This document shows positions 28,892 to 37,443 of a stretch of DNA of 64,000 nt, piece by piece. The notes below the pieces were generated by a model that saw only the letters and a list, made by a program, of their open reading frames with translations, had not been told where the DNA came from and made no database searches. Source of the stretch: Paeniglutamicibacter gangotriensis Lz1y (GTDB taxonomy: Bacteria; Actinomycetota; Actinomycetes; Actinomycetales; Micrococcaceae); NCBI RefSeq assembly GCF_000348945.1, contig NZ_AOCK01000003.1:310001-374000 (forward strand). Reading direction: 5' to 3'. The position numbers were made by a program, and so were the translations under genes. The number at the start of each line of letters is the position of its first letter. Positions within the stretch are counted from its first letter, which is position 1.

Positions 28892-30376
28892 CTAGCGTGC
28901 CGCGTACGGGTCGGCGATGCCGATGTACTGGGTGGTGGTGTATTCGGCCAGGCCCTCGGCGCCGCCCTCGCGGCCCAGACCCGATTGCTTCACTCCGCCA
29001 AACGGTGCCGCCGCGTTGGAGATGACCCCGGCGTTGAAGCCGACCAGACCGAATTCGATTTGCTCCGCCACGCGGAAGAGACGGTTGTGATCCGTGGTGT
29101 AGATGTAGGAGGCCAGCCCGTACTCGGAGGCGTTCGCCAGTTCAATGGCGTGCGCTTCGTCGCGGAAGGTGGTCACCGGTGCGACGGGTCCGAAGATTTC
29201 CTGACGCAGGATCTCGGCATCGTTGGCAACGTTGGACAGCACCGTCGGTGCGTAGAAGTAGCCCGGCCCCTCGATGGGGGCGCCGCCGGTCACGACCGTG
29301 GCACCTGCCTCGATGGCCTGGGTGACCAGTGCATGGATGTCATCGCGCGCACCTGCATCAATGATCGGCCCGACGGTGCTATCCGGTTCGGTGCCGCGTC
29401 CGGTCTTCAGTTCTCCCATGGCCGCGGCGAACTTGGTGGTGAACTCCTTGGCCACCGACTCGTGGACCAGGAAGCGGTTCGCTGCGGTGCAGGCCTCGCC
29501 CATGTTGCGCATCTTGGCCGCCATGGCGCCCTCAACTGCTGCGTCCAGGTCGGCGTCCTCGAAGACCAGGAACGGTGCGTTGCCGCCCAGTTCCATGGAG
29601 GTGCGCAGCACCTTGTCCGCGGCGTCCTTCATCAGCATCTTGCCCACGGCGGTGGAACCGGTGAAGGAGACCTTGCGCAGACGGTCGTCCTGCATCAGCG
29701 GCCCGGAGATCTTCGAGGCGCTCTGCGAGGACACGACGTTGAGCACGCCGGCCGGCAGGCCGGCTTCCATCATGGTTGCGGCGAAGAGCTGGGAGGTCAG
29801 CGGGGTGAGCTTGGCGGGCTTGAGCACCATGGTGCAGCCTGCAGCGATGGCCGGGGCCACCTTGCGGGTGGCCATCGCCAGCGGGAAGTTCCACGGGGTG
29901 ATCAGCAGGCACGGTCCGACCGGCTTGGTCTGCACGATCATCTTGTTCTTGCCCTCGGGGGTGGTGAGGTAGCGGCCGTAGTCGCGCACCGTCTCCTCGG
30001 AGAACCAGCGCAGGAACTCGGCACCATAGGTGACCTCGCCGCGGGCCTCGGGAAGCGGCTTGCCCATTTCCAGGCTCATCAGCAGCGCGAAGTCCTCGGC
30101 ACGCGCGGTGACCAAATCAAAGGCGCGGCGCAGGATCTCGGCGCGTTCCCGCGGAGCGGTCAGTGCCCAGGTCTTCTGTACGGCGTCGGCGGCGTCCAGG
30201 GCAGCCATCGCGTCTTCGGAGGTGGCCGAGGCCAGGGTCGCCAGCTTCTGGCCGGTAGCCGGATCCAGGACGTCGAAGGTCCCGCCATCGGAGGCGTCGC
30301 GCCACTGCCCGTTGATCAATAGGCCGGTGGGGACGGAGGCAAGTAGTTCGGATTCACGCGTGGGTGTAATAGTCAT
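28892..30376 (-). CDS. gabD: NAD(P)-dependent succinate-semialdehyde dehydrogenase
   Basis: This 494-residue aldehyde dehydrogenase has the cofactor segment ITPWNFPLAM, KPAKLTPL, the FTGSTAVGK turn, the catalytic glutamate in MELGGNAP (near 265) and the catalytic cysteine in GEACTAANR (near 299). It most resembles succinate-semialdehyde dehydrogenases, which complete GABA degradation and feed the TCA cycle; related substrates such as glutarate semialdehyde cannot be excluded. AAGGAAG lies nine bases before the ATG. No GABA transaminase is adjacent, so it appears to be a single transcription unit. Confidence 0.85.
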   Translation of the reverse strand: MTITPTRESELLASVPTGLLINGQWRDASDGGTFDVLDPATGQKLATLASATSEDAMAALDAADAVQKTWALTAPRERAEILRRAFDLVTARAEDFALLMSLEMGKPLPEARGEVTYGAEFLRWFSEETVRDYGRYLTTPEGKNKMIVQTKPVGPCLLITPWNFPLAMATRKVAPAIAAGCTMVLKPAKLTPLTSQLFAATMMEAGLPAGVLNVVSSQSASKISGPLMQDDRLRKVSFTGSTAVGKMLMKDAADKVLRTSMELGGNAPFLVFEDADLDAAVEGAMAAKMRNMGEACTAANRFLVHESVAKEFTTKFAAAMGELKTGRGTEPDSTVGPIIDAGARDDIHALVTQAIEAGATVVTGGAPIEGPGYFYAPTVLSNVANDAEILRQEIFGPVAPVTTFRDEAHAIELANASEYGLASYIYTTDHNRLFRVAEQIEFGLVGFNAGVISNAAAPFGGVKQSGLGREGGAEGLAEYTTTQYIGIADPYAAR

Positions 30377-30546
30377 ATCGGCGGTCTTCCTTGATCGCTA
30401 GGAGAAGGTCTTCGGGAACGGTGCTGCTCTTCGCTGCCAACGCTAGTGCCGTGGCCGGTGAGCTGTAAATTTCCATCTGCACTATGACGTCCGGGTGGTG
30501 TTGTGCAGGTATCCCAAAGCCCGAGGTTCCTGCGCCACAGGCGCAG

Positions 30547-31395
30547 CTAACTGCGTGCTGCGAGCACCGCGGCGTAGAGCTCGCGTTTGGAGACCCGCTC
30601 GGTTTCCGCCACCGCGGCGACGGCTTCCTTCAGGCGCAATCCCTCGGAGACCAATTGCTGGACCTGGGCCACGTGGTCGGTGGCGCGGGCAGGTTCCCCC
30701 ACCGGCGCACCGGCGATGACCACGGCGATTTCCCCGCGGACTTCGCCCTCGGCCCATTCGAGCAGTTCGCCCAAGTCCCCGCGGATGACCTCTTCATACA
30801 TTTTGGTTAGTTCCCGCGCGATGGCGCCCTTGCGCTCGGTACCAAAGACATCGCGCACTGCCCGGATCATGGCCTCGAGGCGGTGTGGGGCTTCGAAGAA
30901 GACCATGGTGCGCTGCTCGGTCGCCAAATCTTCGAGGCGCTTGGTGCGCTCCCCGGCCTTGCGCGGCAAAAATCCTTCGAAGGTGAACCTGTCGGTGGGG
31001 AGCCCGGAGAGGGCCAGCGCGGTCAGCACCGCCGAGGGCCCCGGGACGGCGGTGACCGTGACCCCTGCAGCGACCGCTGCCTCGACCAATTTGAACCCCG
31101 GGTCAGACACCGCGGGCATCCCGGCATCGGAAACCACCAGGATCGTGGCACCGCCGGCGACCAGTTCAAGGAGTTCGGTCAGCCGGTGGGTCTCGTTGTG
31201 TTCGTGGTAGCTGATCAGCCGCCCGGGCACACGCACGCCCAAGGACGTGGCCAGGTGCAGGAATCGGCGGGTGTCTTCGGCCGCCACGATGTCGGCGCTG
31301 GTCATCAGCTCGATCAATCGGGGGGACGCGTCTGACAGGTTGCCGATGGGCGTTGCCGCCAACACGATCTGGCCGGGGGTTTGTTGAGTTTCCAC
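30547..31395 (-). CDS. rsmI: 16S rRNA (cytidine-2'-O)-methyltransferase
   Basis: This 282-residue RsmI is a tetrapyrrole-methylase-fold enzyme that 2'-O-methylates C1402 of 16S rRNA. Motifs are LAATPIGNLSDASPR, AAEDTRRFLHL, SYHEHNE, VSDAGMPAVSDPG, PGPSA and FFEAPHR. The start is GTG at 31395, with TAGGCT ending six bases before it and no Shine-Dalgarno, so it is probably leaderless. It diverges from pmt, an arrangement also known in mycobacteria. Confidence 0.95.
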   Translation of the reverse strand: METQQTPGQIVLAATPIGNLSDASPRLIELMTSADIVAAEDTRRFLHLATSLGVRVPGRLISYHEHNETHRLTELLELVAGGATILVVSDAGMPAVSDPGFKLVEAAVAAGVTVTAVPGPSAVLTALALSGLPTDRFTFEGFLPRKAGERTKRLEDLATEQRTMVFFEAPHRLEAMIRAVRDVFGTERKGAIARELTKMYEEVIRGDLGELLEWAEGEVRGEIAVVIAGAPVGEPARATDHVAQVQQLVSEGLRLKEAVAAVAETERVSKRELYAAVLAARS

Positions 31396-31401
31396 GCCCC
31401 A

Positions 31402-31407
31402 AGCCTA
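31402..31407 (-). promoter_or_regulatory. -10 element TAGGCT of leaderless rsmI
   Basis: Six bases (TGGGGC) separate the hexamer from GTG at 31395. Confidence 0.6.
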
Positions 31408-31449
31408 CTGCCCAGCGTGTGCCTCACCGCTCCGGCGCTGGCTCGCCGG

Positions 31450-31455
31450 TAGAGT
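31450..31455 (+). promoter_or_regulatory. -10 element TAGAGT of leaderless pmt
   Basis: Seven bases separate the hexamer from GTG at 31463. The upstream GTG at 31454 overlaps the hexamer and is less likely to be the start. Confidence 0.55.
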
Positions 31456-31462
31456 GTTGCGG

Positions 31463-33070
31463 GTGACGACAGCTTCCGCGCAGAAACAACGCCGCTGGAT
31501 CCTGCCCCCGCAGGGCGCCTTCGGGATCCGGGTCCTCATGGACCGTTTAGTTGGCTCGGTGCACCGGAGAGGGATCTGGGGATTGATCGTCCCGCTGGTG
31601 ATGATGGTGCTGGGCGGCGTGCTGCGATTCACGCATCTGTCCCACCCGCAACTGTTGATCTTTGACGAGACGTACTACGTCAAGGACGCCTACACCATGA
31701 TGCACTCCGGCTACGAGCTGGAATGGGGAGATGATCCCAACCAGGCTTTTGTGGACGGGCACCCCGAACCCGAGGATTCTGCCTCGTTTGTGGTCCATCC
31801 CCCGCTGGGCAAGTGGTTGATCGCCGGTGGCATGTGGCTCTTTGGAACCGAGAACGGACTGGGCTGGCGATTCTCCGCCGCACTCTTTGGCACCCTGGCC
31901 GTCCTGTTGTGCGCACTGGTGGCGCAAAAAATGTTCTCCTCGGTGCTGCTCGGTGGCGTCGCGGGCCTGCTGGCCGCCGTTGACGGCCACCAGATCGTGA
32001 TGTCGCGCACCGGGCTGCTCGATATCTTCTTGATGTTCTTCCTGCTGGCCGGGTTCTATGCCCTGCTCCTGGACCGGTTCCACGGGCGGGCCAAGCTCGC
32101 TCGCGCCCTGGCCACCGCCGACGGTTTACGCCCCGCGGCTCACCTGTTGGCCTACGGGCCGTGGCTGTGGTGGCGGCCGTGGCGACTGATGGCAGGGCTG
32201 ATGCTGGGGGCCGCCGCCGGAGTCAAATGGTCGGCGCTCTCGTTCATCGCGATCTTTGGGCTGATGACGGTGCTGTGGGATATTTCCGCCCGGCGCCGGG
32301 CCGGGATCCGGCATTGGTTTATCGCCGGGATCCTACGTGACGGGGTCCCGGCGTTCCTGCTGATCATTCCCACCGCCGCGGTGACCTACCTGGCGAGCTG
32401 GACCGGCTGGTTGCTCTCCACCGATGCCAGGTACCGCCAGTGGGCAGTGGATAACCCCTCGGAGACTTGGGGATGGATCCCGAATGTCTTCCGCTCGCTG
32501 GGCGAGTACCACCGGGCGGCCTTCACCTTCCACGAGGGGTTGGGTTCCTCGCACGGGTGGGAGTCCTCGCCGTGGAGCTGGCTCTTTGCCGGGCGCCCGG
32601 TGCTCTTCTTCTACGAGTCGCGCAGCAATGGTGAGTACGGGTGCGCCTCGGAGAACTGTGTCCAGGCGATCACCGACCTGCCCAACCCGATCATGTGGTG
32701 GGCCGCCACGTTGAGCCTGTTGGTGGTGCTCTTCTACTGGATCGGGGCCCGCGACTGGCGTGCCGGGGCGATCCTCACGGCCTTGGCCGCAGGGTTCCTG
32801 CCGTGGTTCGCTTACCCGGAACGCACCATGTTCTTCTTCTACACCCTGCCTTTTGCCCCGTTCATGATCCTCTCGCTGGTCTATGTGCTGGGCAGGTTCC
32901 TGCCCACTGACGGCCACGTTCCGTGGCATTCGCGCCGCGTATTGTGGATTGCCGGACTCTTCTTGGCGTTGGTCGTCGCGGTGTCGGCGTTCTTCCTACC
33001 GGTCTGGACCGGCGAGATGATCACCTACGAAAATTGGCGGAACCACCTGTGGATCCCCAGCTGGGGATGA
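31463..33070 (+). CDS. pmt: Protein O-mannosyltransferase (PMT, GT39)
   Basis: This 535-residue polytopic protein transfers mannose from polyprenyl-phosphomannose to secreted proteins on the outer face of the membrane. The first loop carries the catalytic acidic pair FDETYYVKDAYTM (residues about 65-77), followed by VHPPLGKWLI. About ten membrane helices and the C-terminal PMT_4TMC-like block (FFFYTLPFAPFM) are present. The start is the leaderless GTG at 31463; GTG at 31454 is the alternative. It converges on the DUF1461 gene. ManA (49105-50358) supplies mannose-6-phosphate for its donor. Confidence 0.92.
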   Translation: MTTASAQKQRRWILPPQGAFGIRVLMDRLVGSVHRRGIWGLIVPLVMMVLGGVLRFTHLSHPQLLIFDETYYVKDAYTMMHSGYELEWGDDPNQAFVDGHPEPEDSASFVVHPPLGKWLIAGGMWLFGTENGLGWRFSAALFGTLAVLLCALVAQKMFSSVLLGGVAGLLAAVDGHQIVMSRTGLLDIFLMFFLLAGFYALLLDRFHGRAKLARALATADGLRPAAHLLAYGPWLWWRPWRLMAGLMLGAAAGVKWSALSFIAIFGLMTVLWDISARRRAGIRHWFIAGILRDGVPAFLLIIPTAAVTYLASWTGWLLSTDARYRQWAVDNPSETWGWIPNVFRSLGEYHRAAFTFHEGLGSSHGWESSPWSWLFAGRPVLFFYESRSNGEYGCASENCVQAITDLPNPIMWWAATLSLLVVLFYWIGARDWRAGAILTALAAGFLPWFAYPERTMFFFYTLPFAPFMILSLVYVLGRFLPTDGHVPWHSRRVLWIAGLFLALVVAVSAFFLPVWTGEMITYENWRNHLWIPSWG

Positions 33071-33388
33071 TGCAGGAGCCACGGCCCCTTCAAGGAACTG
33101 CCCGTCGGGCATGAATCCCCGTGGCCCGCTGGCGAAGCCGCTGGCCTTGAAGGGACGCGGCACCTACCGGTTCGGCGCTGTAGTGCCAGGTGTCGACGCG
33201 TTGTATGGCACCGATACGGAAGGTCGCGGCCGCTCAACTGCGCAGCGGTGCTGAAGGACTGTGCCGGTGCGGATCGAGGACGCTGCCCGCACCTCGGTGC
33301 AGCCTCCCGGAAACAGCAATTCCCCCGACTGCTGCCACCCAAGGGGCAGGGCCGGAGGAATTGCTATTGTTGCCGCCGTGGGCAGGCG
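33071..33388. other. Intergenic space between convergent pmt and DUF1461 genes, with inverted repeats
   Basis: Two structures are visible. CCCTTCAAGG (about 33086) can pair with CCTTGAAGGG (about 33155) across a loop that holds its own GCCCG-TCGGGC stem. AGCAATTCC and GGAATTGCT pair further on. No gene is present. Confidence 0.55.
33315..33365. terminator. Hairpin before the DUF1461 stop
   Basis: AGCAATTCC at 33315-33323 pairs with GGAATTGCT at 33357-33365 between convergent genes. The loop is long (33 nt) and partly self-complementary. Confidence 0.45.
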
Positions 33389-34978
33389 TTAGAGTCCGAA
33401 GACCCGCTTTTCCTGGCGTAGGCGTGCGACCTCGCGGCGCTTGCGTGTGGGCCAGGTGAAGAGCAAGGTCAGCAGCGAGGTGATCAGCACCAGGGCGCCT
33501 ATGGCGATGGCCGCGTCAACCCAGAATTGCGGCGGGTAGAGCCGGATGAGCGTATCCGAGTAGTTGAACGTCCAGTTGCCCTGGGAAAAGAAGATCTCGT
33601 GGAACTTGGTGAAGAAGGTCTCCCAGCCCAGGATCGCCAGGGTCGTCAGCCCGGCCAGCAGCACCACCGTGGCCACCGAACCGGCAAAGAGGCCGCGGCG
33701 GATCCCTCCGGCGTAGCGCTTGCCCAGGTGGGCCAGCGCAATGATGACGATGACGGCCAAGATGACGCCACCGAGGTAGGTGAAGGACATGACGTTTTTG
33801 ACGTCGGCCATGTGCTGGACCTCGGTGCCCAGGAACAAGGGGTCGCCGTTGGGGTCGCGTAGTTCGCCCAGGTACCGGTTGTCGGCGATGTTGTTCAGGA
33901 AGTCGACACCGTAGGAACCGTAGGTCATGCGGTCCGCGGTGCTGAACCCGAACCCGTCGGCGGGAAAACCGGGGCGCTGGTAGACGGCCCAGAGGAAGAT
34001 CGGGCTGGCGATCAGCCGGATGGCAGCGATCAGCAGGAGGAAGGGGTAGGCGATGGCCAGCAGCAGCTGCAAGGTGCGTGCCAGCGGCGGCTTGGCCTCC
34101 AGTGCCGCTTCCCGTGCGGCCCGGCGTTCACGGGCTGCGGGGGTTGGTTCTGGGACCGGGGTGTAGGCGCCGAAGACCCGGCTGCGTGCTTCGGCGATGG
34201 CCGAGGCGGTTTGCGGCGGGGTTCCGGCACCGGGTGCCGTTGCGGCCGGACGCTGCATGGCCGCGGTCGCATCGGGCGCCGCAGCAGCAGGTGCCTCGGT
34301 GACCGAGACCTTGGTGGTCTGGGGTAAGGGTTCGACGGGGATCTGGGCAATGATGTCCTCGATCTCCTCGGACTCGTCCTTCACCGGTTTTGCTGCTGGT
34401 TTAGCGGGCGAAGCCGCCGGAGTCTTGGTTGCGGACGGTTTCGCGGCAGGGGCCATGGCTGGTGCTGGCGCCTTGGCCGCGGCAGGTTTGGTGGCGGCAG
34501 GTTTGGTGGCGGCCGCTGGTGTGGTGGCAGGGGCCGACTTCGCGGCAGCCGGAGTTTTGGTTGCGTCCGGCTTCGCGGCAGGGGCCTTGGCCGGTGCTGG
34601 CGCCTTGGCCGCGGCAGGCTTGGTGGCGGCCGCTGGTGTGGTTGCCTCTGCAGGCTTGGCTTCCGTGGGCTTCGTGGCAGCTGCTGGCGTGGTTGCCGTG
34701 GCAGGCTTGGCTTCCGCGGGCTGCACGGCAGCCGGTGTAGCCGCCGTTGCTTCCTCCGGCTTGGCTGGAGAGGCGGCAGGCGCTGCTGGAGCGGAATGCT
34801 TGGCCGCCGCGGCGGCCCGGGAGGCCGCCAACGAGGCTTCGATCTTGGCTGCGGCGGCTTCCGCTGCGGCGCTCAATGAGCCCTCTGCCGGCTTGGCCCC
34901 GGCCTTGGCGGCGGGTGCTGTCGGCGCACTCGCCGGGGCATCCGGCGCGCCGGTCTGCACTTTGTCCTGCTCAGCCAT
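33389..34978 (-). CDS. TIGR01906/DUF1461 membrane protein with Ala/Pro/Lys repeat tail
   Basis: The 529-residue product has two halves. Residues 1-275 are low-complexity Ala/Pro/Lys/Thr sequence including a tandem repeat of 44 residues (TTPAAATKP..., KAPAPAK/M...). Residues 295-515 are a DUF1461 membrane domain with four helices and signatures FSTADRMTYGSYGVDFLNN, HMADVKNV and FHEIFFSQGNWTF. Family function is unknown. The tail is much longer than the family norm of about 220-250 residues and is presumably cytosolic. It converges on pmt. Confidence 0.82.
   Translation of the reverse strand: MAEQDKVQTGAPDAPASAPTAPAAKAGAKPAEGSLSAAAEAAAAKIEASLAASRAAAAAKHSAPAAPAASPAKPEEATAATPAAVQPAEAKPATATTPAAATKPTEAKPAEATTPAAATKPAAAKAPAPAKAPAAKPDATKTPAAAKSAPATTPAAATKPAATKPAAAKAPAPAMAPAAKPSATKTPAASPAKPAAKPVKDESEEIEDIIAQIPVEPLPQTTKVSVTEAPAAAAPDATAAMQRPAATAPGAGTPPQTASAIAEARSRVFGAYTPVPEPTPAARERRAAREAALEAKPPLARTLQLLLAIAYPFLLLIAAIRLIASPIFLWAVYQRPGFPADGFGFSTADRMTYGSYGVDFLNNIADNRYLGELRDPNGDPLFLGTEVQHMADVKNVMSFTYLGGVILAVIVIIALAHLGKRYAGGIRRGLFAGSVATVVLLAGLTTLAILGWETFFTKFHEIFFSQGNWTFNYSDTLIRLYPPQFWVDAAIAIGALVLITSLLTLLFTWPTRKRREVARLRQEKRVFGL
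34418..34681 (-). repeat. Two-copy 132-bp in-frame tandem repeat inside the DUF1461 gene
   Basis: The run TTCGCGGCAGGGGCC recurs at 34440 and 34572, period exactly 132 bases (44 codons), with few substitutions. It keeps frame, so slippage can change tail length without breaking the gene. Confidence 0.7.
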
Positions 34979-35119
34979 GCTTCTCCCTCAAAACTTTGCC
35001 CTGCGGTCCGTTCGCTGTGTGCCCACGGAGCACCGGAACTTGCGCTGCCGAACACACAGTCTCAAGACTATCGAGCGATTTGTTCCCCAGTGGCCCTCTG
35101 GCGCCTTTGGGCCCCGCGT

Positions 35120-35161
35120 GTCGGTCGCGTGACGTGCCCGTTTCTGGGGCCTGCGACCGAC
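35120..35161 (-). terminator. Hairpin downstream of ahcY
   Basis: GTCGGTCGC and GCGACCGAC form a perfect 9-bp stem, with an inner GCCC/GGGC stem in the 24-nt loop, 107 bases beyond the ahcY stop. There is no T-run. Confidence 0.45.
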
Positions 35162-35267
35162 CCGAGACTCCCCCGGCATGGCCCGTGCCTCCGTCGGCCC
35201 TCCCGGTGTGGAGGCGCGCCGGCGGACGGTGGCCTCACGATGGGCCCGGCGCCCGGAGACCGTGTTT

Positions 35268-36734
35268 CTAATAGCGGTACATGGCCGGTTTGTAGGGGCC
35301 TGCGACGTCTAGGCCCAGGTATTCGGCCTGTGAATCACTCAGCTCGGTCAGCTCCACGCCGAGGGCCGCCAGGTGCAGGCGAGCAACCTTCTCATCGAGA
35401 ATCTTGGGCAGCACGTATACGGCGTTGGTGTATTCCCCGTTGCCGGCCTTGGAAAACAGCTCGATCTGCGCGATCACTTGGTTGGCGAACGAGTTGGACA
35501 TCACGAACGAAGGGTGCCCGGTGGCATTGCCCAGGTTCAGCAAGCGTCCCTCGGAGAGCACGATGATCGAGCGTTCCGCTGCGGTCCCGGGCTCGAAGGT
35601 CCACTCGTGGACCTGGGCCTTGATCTCGACCTTTTGGACGCCCGGGACCCGCGCGAGCCCGGCCATGTCGATCTCGTTGTCGAAGTGCCCCACGTTGCCC
35701 ACGATGGCCTTGTTCTTCATGGCCTGCATCTGTGCGGCGGTGATGATGTCCCGGCCGCCGGTGGTGGTCACAAAGATGTCGCCCTGAGCCAGCACCGTTT
35801 CCAGCCGGGCGACCTGGTGGCCGTCCATGGCTGCCTGAAGGGCACAGATCGGGTCGATCTCGGTGACGATGACTCGGCCGCCCTGCCCGCGCATGGCCTC
35901 TGCCGCGCCCTTGCCCACGTCGCCGTAACCGCAGATCACCACGATTTTTCCGCCGATCAGCACGTCGGTGGCGCGCATGATTCCGTCGGGCAGCGAATGG
36001 CGGATGCCGTATTTGTTATCGAACTTGGATTTGGTCACCGAGTCGTTGACGTTGATCGCCGGGAAGAGCAGCGTGCCTGCGGTAGCCATCTGGTTCAGAC
36101 GCATCACCCCGGTGGTGGTTTCCTCGCTGACCCCAAGGATCGTCGAAGAAATCCGGGTGAACTTGGCCGGGTCCACGGCCAGGGAGTTGCGCAGGGTTCC
36201 CAGCACTATTGAGTGTTCGTGGTTTTCGGCAGCTTCGGGGCCCGGCACCGCACCGGCTGCCTCGTATTGGACGCCCAGGTGCACCAGCATCGTGGCATCG
36301 CCGCCGTCATCCAGGATCATGTTCGGACCGAGCGCGGGGTTATCTGCTGCCCCGGGCCACGAAAGGATCTGTTCGGCGGTCCACCAGTAGTCCTCGAGGG
36401 ACTCGTTTTTCCAGGCGAACACCGGGACTCCTGCCGGGGCCGCTGGGGTGCCGGCGCCCACGACCACGGCCGCCGCGGCCTCGTCCTGGGTGGAGAAGAT
36501 GTTGCAGGAGGCCCAACGGACCTGCGCGCCCAGGGCGACAAGGGTCTCGATGAGCACCGCTGTCTGCACCGTCATGTGCAGGGACCCGGCGATGCGGGCG
36601 CCGGCCAGCGGCTGCGATCCGGCATATTCGGCGCGCAGGGACATCAGCCCGGGCATCTCGTGCTCGGCCAGGCGGATCTGGTGGCGCCCCGCCTCGTGCA
36701 GGGAAATGTCTGCGATCTGATAATCGATGCCCAT
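35268..36734 (-). CDS. ahcY: Adenosylhomocysteinase
   Basis: This 488-residue enzyme hydrolyses S-adenosylhomocysteine to adenosine and homocysteine, relieving methyltransferase inhibition. Motifs include [41 protein letters not shown], the NAD loop [30 protein letters not shown] and the C-terminal KPAMYRY. The long insertion typical of actinobacterial enzymes is present. The ATG at 36734 has TAGCCT six bases upstream and no ribosome-binding site. It lies 15 bases after the Trm112-like gene. Confidence 0.97.
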   Translation of the reverse strand: MGIDYQIADISLHEAGRHQIRLAEHEMPGLMSLRAEYAGSQPLAGARIAGSLHMTVQTAVLIETLVALGAQVRWASCNIFSTQDEAAAAVVVGAGTPAAPAGVPVFAWKNESLEDYWWTAEQILSWPGAADNPALGPNMILDDGGDATMLVHLGVQYEAAGAVPGPEAAENHEHSIVLGTLRNSLAVDPAKFTRISSTILGVSEETTTGVMRLNQMATAGTLLFPAINVNDSVTKSKFDNKYGIRHSLPDGIMRATDVLIGGKIVVICGYGDVGKGAAEAMRGQGGRVIVTEIDPICALQAAMDGHQVARLETVLAQGDIFVTTTGGRDIITAAQMQAMKNKAIVGNVGHFDNEIDMAGLARVPGVQKVEIKAQVHEWTFEPGTAAERSIIVLSEGRLLNLGNATGHPSFVMSNSFANQVIAQIELFSKAGNGEYTNAVYVLPKILDEKVARLHLAALGVELTELSDSQAEYLGLDVAGPYKPAMYRY

Positions 36735-36740
36735 GTCGCT

Positions 36741-36746
36741 AGGCTA
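36741..36746 (-). promoter_or_regulatory. -10 element TAGCCT of leaderless ahcY
   Basis: Six bases (AGCGAC) separate the hexamer from ATG at 36734. Confidence 0.55.
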
Positions 36747-36749
36747 CCT

Positions 36750-36938
36750 CTACCGGTGCGGGATGAGCGTGGCTTCTTCGGCCAATAGCACCGGGATGCC
36801 TTCGACGATCCGGTAGCTGTAGGTTTCACCGTGTGCCCCGGTGCCGCTGGAAACCAGCGTGGATCCGTGTTGGATCAGGGGTGAAGCGGTGATCGGGCAG
36901 CGGAGCTGCGCGCTGAGCTGGGTTGGAAGGTTCGACAT
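36750..36938 (-). CDS. Trm112-like small protein (UPF0434)
   Basis: This 62-residue protein resembles Trm112/YcaR: RCPITASPLI near the start and the C-terminal YRIVEGIPVLLAEEA. Trm112 proteins serve as activating partners of methyltransferases. The zinc ligands are mostly missing (one Cys), as in many bacterial members. TAAACT lies seven bases before ATG at 36938, inside the end of the upstream DUF3499 gene. Its position next to ahcY, which recycles the methyltransferase by-product, is conserved in Actinobacteria. Confidence 0.88.
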   Translation of the reverse strand: MSNLPTQLSAQLRCPITASPLIQHGSTLVSSGTGAHGETYSYRIVEGIPVLLAEEATLIPHR

Positions 36939-36945
36939 GGAACCC

Positions 36946-36951
36946 AGTTTA
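36946..36951 (-). promoter_or_regulatory. -10 element TAAACT of leaderless Trm112-like gene
   Basis: Seven bases (GGGTTCC) separate the hexamer from ATG at 36938. It overlaps the DUF3499 stop region. Confidence 0.5.
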
Positions 36952-37347
36952 GGACTCGGGGTTCGCTTCGCGTAGTACCCGCAGGTGACGCCGCGTCATG
37001 CCTTGGCCGGTTCCCGGCTCGATGGCCGGCGGAGAGGTGCGCGGTGCGGGGGCCTCGGGCGACGGTGCCGCAGGGGCCTGGGTCGAATTTTCTCGCACGG
37101 CATTGGCTAGGGCGTAGAGGTCGTCGTTGCCCAGTCGGCCGGCTTCGGGCAACGCGAGCCGGACTACTTCCCAGCCCAGTGGCGCGGTCAGGCGGGCGGC
37201 ATGGACGGTGCACAGATCGTAGCAATGCGGTTCCGCATAGGTTGCCAGCGGGCCGAGCACCGCCGTCGAATCGGCGTACACATACGTCAGTGTGGCGATG
37301 GCCGCTTGGCGGCACGCCGAACGTGAACAAAGTCTGGAGGATCCCAC
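36949..37347 (-). CDS. DUF3499 family protein
   Basis: This 132-residue actinobacterial protein of unknown function has the family features: RLCSRSACRQAAIATLTYVY at the N-terminus, AEPHCYDLCTVHAARLTAP in the middle and an Ala/Pro-rich disordered tail. Four cysteines (CSRSAC and CYDLC) look like a metal site. The start is GTG at 37347. A TAGTCT hexamer eight bases upstream suggests a leaderless mRNA. It diverges from the metallopeptidase-like gene, a conserved pairing. Confidence 0.88.
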   Translation of the reverse strand: MGSSRLCSRSACRQAAIATLTYVYADSTAVLGPLATYAEPHCYDLCTVHAARLTAPLGWEVVRLALPEAGRLGNDDLYALANAVRENSTQAPAAPSPEAPAPRTSPPAIEPGTGQGMTRRHLRVLREANPES

Positions 37348-37355
37348 GGTTACAA

Positions 37356-37361
37356 AGACTA
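37356..37361 (-). promoter_or_regulatory. -10 element TAGTCT of the DUF3499 gene
   Basis: Eight bases separate the hexamer from GTG at 37347, slightly more than for the other leaderless genes here. Confidence 0.45.
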
Positions 37362-37431
37362 CCCCAGCTGCGCTTCAGCGTGGTTGCGCACCGCCGCACA
37401 CGCCGACGAACACCGGGGGCCGTGCGTGGCA

Positions 37432-37437
37432 TAGGCT
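37432..37437 (+). promoter_or_regulatory. -10 element TAGGCT of the leaderless metallopeptidase-like gene
   Basis: Six bases (AAGTAC) separate the hexamer from ATG at 37444. Confidence 0.6.
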
Positions 37438-37443
37438 AAGTAC

